Origin: Streptomyces sp. NBC_01351
GTDB lineage: Bacteria > Actinomycetota > Actinomycetes > Streptomycetales > Streptomycetaceae
Length of the DNA stretch: 64,000 nt
Assembly (NCBI RefSeq): GCF_036237315.1
Contig: NZ_CP108356.1
Location: 3,282,501-3,346,500 of the forward strand
Reading direction: 5' to 3'
Below the pieces are notes generated by a model. That model saw nothing but the letters and a program-made list of their open reading frames with translations, was not told where the DNA came from and made no database searches. Position 1 is the first letter of the stretch. Every line of letters begins with the position of its first letter. Made by a program: the position numbers and the translations under genes. Of this stretch, positions 53,908-61,177 are shown in pieces.

Positions 53908-54118
53908 GTTCCAGCCGGGACGGCTCCTCGCGGGGATCGTACTGCTGACCGCGGGGATCGTGTACCTCCTCGACGCGTCCGGCGAGGCCGACGTGCCGTG
54001 GTTCCTGGTCATCCCCATGGCCGTGGGCGGGCTCTGCCTCTCGTCGCTGGTCGGGATGGTGACCTACGCCGTCCGCAGGGACCGCCGGGACCGGATCAGC
54101 GAGTCCAGCGACAGATAG
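53894..54118 (+). CDS. small two-helix membrane protein downstream of the PspC gene
   Basis: A 74-residue protein with two hydrophobic helices (about 11-26 and 35-56) and a basic end VRRDRRDR. GTG 53894 was chosen because GGAGG lies 6 bases upstream and it overlaps the preceding stop by 14 bp; the longer reading starting at 53870 lacks a site. Small proteins of this type commonly follow PspC genes in streptomycetes. The 3' end overlaps the convergent DoxX gene by 55 bp. Confidence 0.75.
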   Translation: MPRHEFQPGRLLAGIVLLTAGIVYLLDASGEADVPWFLVIPMAVGGLCLSSLVGMVTYAVRRDRRDRISESSDR

Positions 54119-54570
54119 GGCGCCCCGGCGAGGATCAGCGGGGTCCAGGCCATCAGGTAGATCAGGTCGTTGCCGTAGTAGTACGGGGTCACCGCCCACG
54201 ACACGGTGAGCCACAGGCTGAGCGAGATCAGCGCTCCGCCGACGGCCGCGATCCGGGTCAGCAGGCCGGCCAGCACTCCGAGGCCGACCAGCAGCTCGCC
54301 GATGGCGATGGCCACGGCGAAGCCGACGGGGGACTTCAGGGACAGGTCCACCAGGGCGGGGATCGCGGAGGTGTCGCGCACCCCGCTCATGATCTCGCCG
54401 ATGGAGCCGGAGCCGGAGGCGGACAGGAAGGCCGAGTCGGTCAGCTTGTCCAGCCCCGCGTAGACGAAGGTCACGCCGAGGAAGATCCTCAGGGGCAGCA
54501 GGGCGTGGCGGGTGGCGAGGGCGCGGAGCCCCTCCGCTCCGGAGGGGACGTCAGTTCGGGTATGGGTCAC
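54064..54570 (-). CDS. DoxX-family membrane protein
   Basis: A 168-residue protein with four membrane helices. The first holds the DoxX motif RIFLGVTFVYAGLDKLTD (about 28-45), and later GELLVGLGVLAGLLTRIAA is also typical. DoxX proteins are linked to redox homeostasis and thiosulfate-quinone chemistry in some bacteria, and to oxidative stress complexes in actinobacteria. GTG 54570 is the likely start; a TACACA hexamer six bases upstream hints at a leaderless mRNA. Its 3' end overlaps the small membrane-protein gene by 55 bp in convergent orientation. Confidence 0.88.
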   Translation of the reverse strand: MTHTRTDVPSGAEGLRALATRHALLPLRIFLGVTFVYAGLDKLTDSAFLSASGSGSIGEIMSGVRDTSAIPALVDLSLKSPVGFAVAIAIGELLVGLGVLAGLLTRIAAVGGALISLSLWLTVSWAVTPYYYGNDLIYLMAWTPLILAGAPYLSLDSLIRSRRSLRTA

Positions 54571-54588
54571 GCGACATGTGTACCCCCA

Positions 54589-55845
54589 TCACTCGGCCAC
54601 GTCGATGGTGCATCGGTTGGATTCCACTCCTGCGGCGGTGACCACCTGGATCTCGATCCGCCCCGGTTCCACTTCCGCGGGCACCGGCACGGTGAGCACC
54701 GCGTCGGAGGGGTTGGTGAACCCGCCCGCCACCGGGACCAGCGGAACGTGCACGTGGACCGCCCCGATCCGTACGACCAAACGGGCCAGCATCTCCGGCG
54801 TCTGCGCCCCGGGCGGTACGAAGCCCACGCCCCGGATCTCGATGTCGTCCCCGGGGCGGACGGCGGCGTCCAGGTCCCCGGGCTCCCGTCTGCGGACCAC
54901 CGACAGCACGAGCGGCCGGCTGCCCTCCGCGTACTTCGCCGCCAGGTACACCGCCGCCGACAGCGCCACCAGCAGGGCCAGCGCCCACGGCAGCTGCGGG
55001 AGCCGTTCGGGGAAGCGGGCCATCGACACCCCCGCGTAGGCCAGCACCACCGTGCAGACCAGTACGTACTGCGCGTCCGGGAAGCTGCCGCGCCCGGCGT
55101 CGTCCGTCAGCAGGTCCACCCCGCGCGGCCGGTCGGCGGGCAGCTTCTGCAGCCGCTGCCCCATGATCCGTACGGTGACCACCCGGCGCACCAGCACTGC
55201 CACCGCCGAGGTCAGCGACACCACCGCCAGCAGCGGCAGCGCCCGGTCCAGCGCCAGCCCCGCGTACAGGGCCTGGCGATCCGGGCCCGGCGAGGAGGCC
55301 GCCAGCCGCAGCGCCGGCAGCAGCGCCGCGAAGGCCGTCAGCACGACCCAGGCGCTCGCCGTCGCCTTCGAGGTGGACAGCCGGTTGTCCTCGCCGACCA
55401 GCGGGGCCAGCAGCCCGCCGCGCACCGACTGGGCGCGCGCCCCGACCGTCAGCAGCCCGGCCAGGACCAGGGCGGCCAGCAGTCCGGCGGTGCGGGCCGC
55501 GGACCAGCCGGTGCCGAGCGCGGTGCCGACCTGGACCAGCAGCAGGACCCCGGCGGCGATCCACACGGCGAGGACGGCCCGCCGGGAGAACAGGTACAGC
55601 CAGGAGTTCCCGGCCTCCCGGCCCCGGTCGGCGACCGTGCGGGCCGACAGGGTCAGCTCGTCGGAGACCCACTGGCGGGACGCGCCGAGGGAGTGCGCCA
55701 CGGCGGCCGGCACCCCCTGCCCGGAGGCGAACTCGTCGCGCTTCTCCAGGAACGCGGCGACCGCTCGCCGGTGCCCCTCCCGGGCGCACTCCTCACAGCC
55801 ACAGGCGGCCGTATGGGTACCCCGGGACATCTCTTGGACAGCCAC
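54589..55845 (-). CDS. polytopic membrane protein with N-terminal Cys motif and C-terminal beta domain
   Basis: A 418-residue protein. The N-terminus has a CxC..C motif (ACGCEECAREGHRR, about 15-28), a possible zinc site. About eight hydrophobic helices (roughly 88-310) follow. The C-terminal 95 residues are beta-rich (PGDDIEIRGVGFVPPG ... GRIEIQVVTAAG), reminiscent of an IPT/TIG-type Ig fold. I do not recognise the family. GTG 55845 is used; ATG 55830 (MSRGTH) is an alternative start. It stands alone between DoxX and the adducin-like gene. Confidence 0.68.
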   Translation of the reverse strand: MAVQEMSRGTHTAACGCEECAREGHRRAVAAFLEKRDEFASGQGVPAAVAHSLGASRQWVSDELTLSARTVADRGREAGNSWLYLFSRRAVLAVWIAAGVLLLVQVGTALGTGWSAARTAGLLAALVLAGLLTVGARAQSVRGGLLAPLVGEDNRLSTSKATASAWVVLTAFAALLPALRLAASSPGPDRQALYAGLALDRALPLLAVVSLTSAVAVLVRRVVTVRIMGQRLQKLPADRPRGVDLLTDDAGRGSFPDAQYVLVCTVVLAYAGVSMARFPERLPQLPWALALLVALSAAVYLAAKYAEGSRPLVLSVVRRREPGDLDAAVRPGDDIEIRGVGFVPPGAQTPEMLARLVVRIGAVHVHVPLVPVAGGFTNPSDAVLTVPVPAEVEPGRIEIQVVTAAGVESNRCTIDVAE

Positions 55846-55947
55846 GTGCGTGCCGCCTCTCTGAACTACGGTGCGATGCCAGCGAATTGTGCACCACTGC
55901 GGCAGTGCTCCGGATTGCGCACGATGTCAGAGCAGGTGATTAACCGT

Positions 55948-56709
55948 TCATGATGTTGACGCCACCTCTTCGCGCAGCGGCTGGTAGCTCACCCAGGCGG
56001 CCAGATCGGACCCGAACCGCTCCCGGGTGGCGACCGCCGCGCGGTGGTCGATCGGCACCGGTTTCCCGGCCGCGCGGGCGATCAGCTGCACCTGCGCCGC
56101 CCGCTCCGCCGCGATGAACCACCAGGCCGCCGCGTCCACCGAGTCCCCGACCGTCAGCAGTCCCCGGTTGCGCAGGACCAGCGCCTTGTACGGGCCCAGC
56201 GCGTGCGCGATCCGGCCCGGATCGTCCGCCCCGGTGAACTCGTCCAGCAGCGCGTGGTCCTCGTAGAAGGCGCAGGCCTCCTGGCTGATCGGGGCGAGCA
56301 GTTCGCCCAGCGCCGCGAGCGCGCGGCCGTACGGTGCCTGCGTGCGCACGACGGCGACCGCGCCGGGGCGTGCCCGGTGGACGGCGGCGTGCACGGCGAA
56401 GGCCAGCTCGTTGACCCGGCGGCCGCCCCGGAGCACCCGCCCGTCCCCGTCGACCAGCAGCAGGTCGTCGACGGTGAGGGTGGTGAAGGCCCGCCCGAAC
56501 GGGTTCACCCAGTAGCAGTCCTCGAACTCGGGGTCCCGCGCGGTGATCTGCCCGCCCACCCCGTCCTCGTATCCGAGCCGCCCCAACAGCCGCAGCGCCC
56601 CGGCGAGCCGTTCCTTGCGGTGGGCGCGCGCCGCCTCGACGGTGTCGTGCACGGGCGGCATCTCGAAGCCGAGCCGCTCCACGGGCACGGGTACGGGCTG
56701 GTCCGGCAT
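55948..56709 (-). CDS. class II aldolase/adducin-fold protein lacking metal-binding histidines
   Basis: A 253-residue protein clearly homologous to class II aldolase/adducin proteins: LAGALRLLGRLGYEDGVGGQITARDP, WVNPFGRAF, ISQEACAFYEDHALLDEFTG and LRNRGLLTVG. In catalytic members the zinc ligands are the two His of a VHTHS-type motif and the His of NHG. Here these positions read VRTQA (about residue 120) and NRG, and the His of GHIT is Gln, so metal-dependent aldolase activity is very unlikely. ATG 56709 has a GGAGGAG ribosome site. The guaA terminator lies upstream. Its role may be structural or regulatory, as in adducin. Confidence 0.85.
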   Translation of the reverse strand: MPDQPVPVPVERLGFEMPPVHDTVEAARAHRKERLAGALRLLGRLGYEDGVGGQITARDPEFEDCYWVNPFGRAFTTLTVDDLLLVDGDGRVLRGGRRVNELAFAVHAAVHRARPGAVAVVRTQAPYGRALAALGELLAPISQEACAFYEDHALLDEFTGADDPGRIAHALGPYKALVLRNRGLLTVGDSVDAAAWWFIAAERAAQVQLIARAAGKPVPIDHRAAVATRERFGSDLAAWVSYQPLREEVASTS

Positions 56710-56783
56710 GGGGCGCTCCTCCGACGGCTCGGCTCGACTCGCGGCGCAAGGTACCCGCGCCCCTGCCAAGTGGCCATAGGAAC

Positions 56784-56821
56784 GACGGAGCCGCCGCTCC
56801 CCGGGGAGCGGCGGCTTCGTC
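56784..56821 (-). terminator. terminator downstream of guaA
   Basis: Arms 56784-56800 (GACGGAGCCGCCGCTCC) and 56805-56821 pair over 17 positions with one wobble-type mismatch, around a CCGG loop. It begins 27 bp after the guaA stop codon. Confidence 0.85.
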
Positions 56822-56847
56822 TCACGTCCGGGTGGGACGGGTGGGGA

Positions 56848-58434
56848 CTACTCCCACTCGATGGTGCCCGGGGGCTTGCTCGTGCAGTCGAGGACCACGC
56901 GGTTGACCTCCGGCACCTCGTTGGTGATGCGGGTGGAGATCCGGGCGAGCACCTCGTACGGCATGCGCGTCCAGTCCGCGGTCATCGCGTCCTCGGAGGA
57001 GACGGGGCGCAGCACGATCGGGTGGCCGTAGGTACGGCCGTCGCCCTGCACGCCGACGCTGCGGACGTCGGCCAGCAGCACGACCGGGCACTGCCAGATC
57101 TCGCGGTCCAGGCCGGCCGCGGTGAGCTCGTGGCGGGCGATGGCGTCGGCCTCGCGCAGCAGGTCCAGGCGCTCCTTGGTGACCTCGCCGACGATGCGGA
57201 TGCCGAGGCCGGGGCCGGGGAAGGGCTGGCGCTGGACGATCTCGTCGGGCAGGCCGAGCTCCTGGCCGACCATCCGGACCTCGTCCTTGAACAGCTGGCG
57301 CAGCGGCTCGACGAGCTCGAACTCGATGTCGTCGGGGAGGCCGCCCACGTTGTGGTGGGACTTGATGTTCGCGGTGCCGGTGCCGCCGCCGGACTCGACG
57401 ACGTCCGGGTACAGGGTGCCCTGCACCAGGAAGGCGACCGCGGGGCCCTCCTCCTGGAGGATCTCCAGCTGCGCCTGCTCGAAGACGCGGATGAACTCGC
57501 GGCCGATGATCTTCCGCTTGGTCTCCGGGTCGGAGACGCCGGCGAGCGCGTTCAGGAAGCGTTCCTGCGCGTCGACGACCTTCAGCTGCACGCCGGTGGC
57601 GGCGACGAAGTCCTTCTCGACCTGCTCGGTCTCGCCCTTGCGCATCAGGCCGTGGTCGACGTAGACGCAGGTCAGCTGCGACCCGATGGCCTTCTGCACG
57701 AGCGCCGCGGCGACCGCGGAGTCCACGCCGCCGGAGAGGCCGCAGATGGCGCGCTTGTCGCCGACCTGCTCGCGGATGGCCGCGACCTGCTCCTCGACGA
57801 TGTTGCCGGTGGTCCAGGTGGGCTTCAGGCCGGCGCCGCGGTAGAGGAAGTGCTCCAGGACCTGCTGGCCGTGCGTGGAGTGCATCACCTCGGGGTGGTA
57901 CTGCACGCCGTACAGCTTCTTCTCGTCGTTCTCGAAGGCCGCGACCGGGACGACGTTCGTCGACGCGGTGACGGTGAAGCCCTCGGGAGCGGCGGAGCAG
58001 GCGTCGCCGTGGGACATCCACACCGACTGGTTCTCGGGAGTGCCCTCGAAGAGGGTCGACCCGGCCTTGGAGACGGCCAGCGGGGTGCGGCCGTACTCGC
58101 GGGCACCGGTGTTGTCGACCTGTCCGCCGAGGACGGTCGCCATCAGCTGGAAGCCGTAGCACATGCCGAAGACGGGGATCCCGGCCTCGAACAGGGCGTG
58201 GTCGAGCTGCGGGGCACCCTCTTCGTACACGGAGGACGGTCCGCCGGAGAGGATGATCGCCTTGGGGTTCTTGGCCAGCATCTCGTCGACGGGCATCGAG
58301 CTCGGCACGATCTCGCTGTAGACCCGTGCCTCGCGGACGCGGCGGGCGATGAGCTGGGCGTACTGGGCGCCGAAGTCGACGACGAGAACCGTGTCCGGGG
58401 CGCTGTCGTGGGCGGCGGAGGGTGCTTCTGGCAC
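56848..58434 (-). CDS. guaA: GMP synthase (glutamine-hydrolysing)
   Basis: The 528-residue enzyme converts XMP to GMP. The N-terminal glutamine amidotransferase domain starts [18 protein letters not shown] and carries the nucleophile Cys in GMCYGFQLM plus His and Glu in QYHPEVMHS. The ATP-pyrophosphatase domain has the PP-loop [15 protein letters not shown], and the dimerisation domain has [13 protein letters not shown] and ends KPPGTIEWE, the invariant terminus. GTG 58434 gives the usual length; a GGAAGG lies 10 bases upstream. TAGAAT (minus strand, 58473-58478) is a good -10, giving a leader of about 30 nt. Confidence 0.97.
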   Translation of the reverse strand: MPEAPSAAHDSAPDTVLVVDFGAQYAQLIARRVREARVYSEIVPSSMPVDEMLAKNPKAIILSGGPSSVYEEGAPQLDHALFEAGIPVFGMCYGFQLMATVLGGQVDNTGAREYGRTPLAVSKAGSTLFEGTPENQSVWMSHGDACSAAPEGFTVTASTNVVPVAAFENDEKKLYGVQYHPEVMHSTHGQQVLEHFLYRGAGLKPTWTTGNIVEEQVAAIREQVGDKRAICGLSGGVDSAVAAALVQKAIGSQLTCVYVDHGLMRKGETEQVEKDFVAATGVQLKVVDAQERFLNALAGVSDPETKRKIIGREFIRVFEQAQLEILQEEGPAVAFLVQGTLYPDVVESGGGTGTANIKSHHNVGGLPDDIEFELVEPLRQLFKDEVRMVGQELGLPDEIVQRQPFPGPGLGIRIVGEVTKERLDLLREADAIARHELTAAGLDREIWQCPVVLLADVRSVGVQGDGRTYGHPIVLRPVSSEDAMTADWTRMPYEVLARISTRITNEVPEVNRVVLDCTSKPPGTIEWE

Positions 58435-58521
58435 GGGGCGGCCTTCCGGCGGAAGAGGAGGTTGTTTTGTCGATTCTAACGGGGGACGTAGGGCCCTCTT
58501 CGTCTCACCATCCGAACTTGC

Positions 58522-58551
58522 TTGGCCCGGAGCGGGAGGGAGGGCAATAAT
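58522..58551 (+). promoter_or_regulatory. promoter of the chorismate mutase leader transcript
   Basis: TTGGCC (58522-58527), an 18-bp spacer and AATAAT (58546-58551, five of six consensus bases) form a good vegetative promoter. The GTG of the leader ORF lies 7 bases after the -10, so the transcript probably starts at or next to its start codon. Confidence 0.6.
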
Positions 58552-58558
58552 CCCTTCC

Positions 58559-58627
58559 GTGCGCAAGCAGCTGAGCTTCCTCTTTACCTATGGCACCGGT
58601 CGGTCCGGTCGCCATGGGTCATCGTGA
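58559..58627 (+). CDS. candidate 22-residue leader peptide (Phe/Tyr codons)
   Basis: GTG 58559 opens a 22-residue ORF beginning [12 protein letters not shown] and ending at TGA 58625-58627. Three aromatic codons (Phe7, Phe9, Tyr11) lie within five residues. It is followed after 25 bp by a 15-bp terminator hairpin and then by the chorismate mutase gene at 58759, whose product leads to Phe and Tyr. Bases 58599-58608 (GTCGGTCCGG) can pair with 58661-58670 in the terminator's 5' arm (9 of 10 pairs), a possible antiterminator. The promoter position makes it leaderless. The call rests on arrangement and composition, not on a known homologue. Confidence 0.6.
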   Translation: MRKQLSFLFTYGTGRSGRHGSS

Positions 58628-58652
58628 TGCTCGCTTGAGCCACTGACTTCCC

Positions 58653-58686
58653 AGAGCGCCCCGGTCCGACAGGACCGGGGCGCTCT
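58653..58686 (+). terminator. attenuator-type terminator before the chorismate mutase gene
   Basis: A perfect 15-bp stem (AGAGCGCCCCGGTCC, 58653-58667, with 58672-58686) and a GACA loop, followed by TGCGTTTC. It lies between the leader ORF and the chorismate mutase gene in the same orientation, where it would stop transcription unless prevented. Confidence 0.8.
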
Positions 58687-58758
58687 TGCGTTTCTCGGAC
58701 CTGCCGGCCCCGGAGCCCCGACCCCGGACTCCGGACCCACCTCACAGGAGAGAAGACC

Positions 58759-59022
58759 ATGACCACGATCACCACCACCCCCGAGCAGCTGATCGCCGAC
58801 TCCCGTACCCGTATCGACGCCATCGACGACCGGATCATCGGACTGATCCAGGAGCGGATGGCCGTCTCGACGGTGATCCAGGAGGCGCGCATCGAGTCCG
58901 GCGGGCGGCGGGTGCACCTGTCACGCGAGATGGAGGTGCTCTCGCATTGGAGCGATGCGCTCGGGAAGCCCGGTACCGGCCTCGCCATGACGCTGCTGGA
59001 GCTGTGCCGGGGTCGCGTGTGA
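58759..59022 (+). CDS. chorismate mutase (AroQ class)
   Basis: The 87-residue all-helical protein matches the AroQ chorismate mutase pattern: SRTRIDAIDDRIIGLIQERMAV with the first-helix Arg, VIQEARIESGG, and HLSREMEVLSHW. It converts chorismate to prephenate, the branch point to phenylalanine and tyrosine. The ATG at 58759 has an AGGAG ribosome site. The gene is monofunctional, without a prephenate dehydratase domain. It is preceded by a candidate leader peptide and terminator, so transcription may be attenuated according to aromatic amino acid supply. Confidence 0.9.
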   Translation: MTTITTTPEQLIADSRTRIDAIDDRIIGLIQERMAVSTVIQEARIESGGRRVHLSREMEVLSHWSDALGKPGTGLAMTLLELCRGRV

Positions 59023-59321
59023 CGCCTGTTCGTCACTCGTCCGGACCGTGACGGCGCCCGGGGGACCTCGTTGGTGAGGTTGTCCGTGCCAGCCAGGTGC
59101 GGGACCGCACCACCACGCGTGGCTCCGCTGGAGCGATGAGACGGGCGCCCTGTGGAGCGCACGTCGTGGGACCTCGCTCCTTCGCGTGACCGGACGGCAG
59201 GGGACAGCAGCCCGGTCACCCCGGAAAAGACGGCCGGCCCGGGGGACGCCCCGGACCGGCCGTTCTCGTCATCGGCTCTCGGCCGTCTTGCCGCCGCCGG
59301 ATCGCCGGATCGCCTACGAGG
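59023..59321. other. intergenic region between the chorismate mutase gene and the wall-anchored protein gene
   Basis: No gene is visible in these 299 bp. The only clear structure is the hairpin at 59230-59263 (arms ACGGCCGGCCCGGGG and its inverse with one mismatch, 4-nt loop), a probable bidirectional terminator for the two convergent genes, 58 bp from the surface-protein stop. Confidence 0.65.
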
Positions 59322-60980
59322 TCACGCGCCCGCGGCGGCCCTGCGGCGGCGGAACACCAGGAACAGCACACCACCGGCGGCGACGAGTGCGGCGCCGCCG
59401 ATCGCGATCGGGCCCGCGGTGCTGCCGGTGGAGGCCAGGCCACCGTTCGGGGTGCCGTTGTTGCCCGCGGCCGGCGCGGTGGCCGAGGTGCCCGGGGCCG
59501 GGGTGCCCGTGCCGGTGCCCGTGGAGGTCGACGGGGCCGGGGTCGGGGTCGGGGTCGGCGCGGGGACGACGTCCTTCCCGTTGATCACGACGGAGGCCTT
59601 GTCGTTCGCGTGGTTCGGGTCCCACTTCTGCGGGTTCGTGCCGCGCGCGCCCTCGGCCAGCTTGCCGACCGTGACCGAGCCGGTGGCCTCCGCCACCACT
59701 TCCTCGATCTCCAGGTCGAAGGGGTAGGTGACCTTCTCCTGCTCCCTGATGAGCTTCGGCATCAGGCAGAAGTAGCGCGGCGCGCCCAGATGCCCGTCGC
59801 GGCGCGAGCCGTCCGCCGCGGCGCCGCGGCATTCCTCCGACGCCTTGGTGACCTTCACACCGGCCGGGATCACGATGTCCGCCCACGTGGCTTCCGAGTC
59901 GAGGCGGATGTTCGCGACCCATGCCGGGCCGTCGTTGCGCAGGCCGAGCTCGGCCGTGACCGTCTCGCCCGCCTTGCCCTTGAGGGAGGCGCCGACCGCC
60001 ACGAAGTCGGCGGTGTTCTTCACGAGCACGTCGACCACGTGGCGGTTGTTCCACACGTCAAGGTCGGCCGACCGCGGCGCGGCCTTGGCCTCGCGCTTCC
60101 CGACCGTCAGCGTCTTGCCCGTGGCGGGCGTGGTGGCCTTCTGCGCGGGCTTGGGCTCGTCGCCGGCCGCGTGCACGGCGTAGGTCAGCCCGTCGACGAA
60201 GCCGTGCGGGGCGGCCTTGAGCGTCAGCGCTCCGGTGATCTCGTAGATCCCACCCGGCTCGAACTCGCCGTCGAGGGTGCAGAGCACCTTGCTCGGGCTC
60301 AGGTTCCAGGGCCATTCGGGGGTGCCGCCCTCGCTGTAGCGGCAGTTGTCGTACTTCTCCACGAAGCCGATGCCGTGCGTGGTGTTCAGCTCCAGCACCA
60401 CGCCCCGGGAGGGGTCGGTGCCCGCATTGGAGAAGACGATCGGAAGCGGCTGTGTGGCACCGGGCTTCATGTTCTTGTTGAGCGGGGCCTTCTGCACCAC
60501 CACGTCGGGGCCGCCGACCCTGATCTTGGTGGTGGCGGCCTTGAAGGTGGCGCCCTCGGCCTTGCCGGTCATCGTCACATCGGCGGTCGCGCCGACCTTG
60601 CTGCCCTTGGCGGCGCTGAACCCCAGCTGGACGAACGACGACACTCCCGGCTGGAACCTGCGCGTCTTGCACGTCAGGCTGGTCGCGGTGAGCGTGCAGT
60701 AGTCACCCCCGCCGTCCTCGAAGGCGACGTCGGCGACACCCTTGAGCGGGCTCAGGTCGAGCGAGAAGGTGCTCTCCGAGTCGAAGTGCTGCCCGGTCTC
60801 ATTGTTGATCATGAAGAGCACCCGGGTCTTCTCGCCCTCTCCGCTCCCCGGGTGGGGGTGCAGCCCGACCTGGGCCGGGCCGACGAGGGTGAACACGGGG
60901 TCCGCCGCGTTCGCGGGAGCGGCGGCCAGACCCACGGCCATCAGGCCGGCCGCCACCAACAGGGAGATGCGCTTTCTCAT
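59322..60980 (-). CDS. LAXTG-type cell-wall-anchored surface protein
   Basis: A 552-residue secreted protein. It has a signal peptide (MRKRISLLVAAGLM..., cleavage near ANA at 22-24), several beta-rich repeats with four or more cysteines (YCTLTATSLTCKT, NCRYSEG, KVLCTLDG), a Thr/Pro/Gly linker, and the C-terminal sorting signal LASTG, hydrophobic helix and RRRR. LAXTG is the motif used by class E sortases in Streptomyces, which suggests covalent attachment to peptidoglycan; no class E sortase gene is in the window. ATG 60980 has an AAGGGG site. The ligand or role is unknown. Confidence 0.82.
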   Translation of the reverse strand: MRKRISLLVAAGLMAVGLAAAPANAADPVFTLVGPAQVGLHPHPGSGEGEKTRVLFMINNETGQHFDSESTFSLDLSPLKGVADVAFEDGGGDYCTLTATSLTCKTRRFQPGVSSFVQLGFSAAKGSKVGATADVTMTGKAEGATFKAATTKIRVGGPDVVVQKAPLNKNMKPGATQPLPIVFSNAGTDPSRGVVLELNTTHGIGFVEKYDNCRYSEGGTPEWPWNLSPSKVLCTLDGEFEPGGIYEITGALTLKAAPHGFVDGLTYAVHAAGDEPKPAQKATTPATGKTLTVGKREAKAAPRSADLDVWNNRHVVDVLVKNTADFVAVGASLKGKAGETVTAELGLRNDGPAWVANIRLDSEATWADIVIPAGVKVTKASEECRGAAADGSRRDGHLGAPRYFCLMPKLIREQEKVTYPFDLEIEEVVAEATGSVTVGKLAEGARGTNPQKWDPNHANDKASVVINGKDVVPAPTPTPTPAPSTSTGTGTGTPAPGTSATAPAAGNNGTPNGGLASTGSTAGPIAIGGAALVAAGGVLFLVFRRRRAAAGA

Positions 60981-61103
60981 GCACCCCTTGACCCCCGGAG
61001 CAAGGCTCCGGTTGCGCGTTTGACCACGTGACGGACGCCACAGTCCGGCAGGTCGGGTTCCGGTACAACCTTCGGGCCTGACCACCTGTCACTCATGTAT
61101 CGC

Positions 61104-61140
61104 GTCGGCACCGCGCTCGGAGGGGGAGTGCGGTGCCGAC
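61104..61140 (-). terminator. terminator after the GMC oxidoreductase gene
   Basis: GTCGGCACCGC (61104-61114) and its exact inverse (61130-61140) form an 11-bp stem with a 15-nt loop, 38 bp after the oxidoreductase stop. The remainder of 60981-61177 shows no gene and carries the promoter region of the wall-anchored protein. Confidence 0.7.
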
Positions 61141-61177
61141 CGCGCATCGTCCGGGTGCCCCGGTCGGGGCGGCGGTG

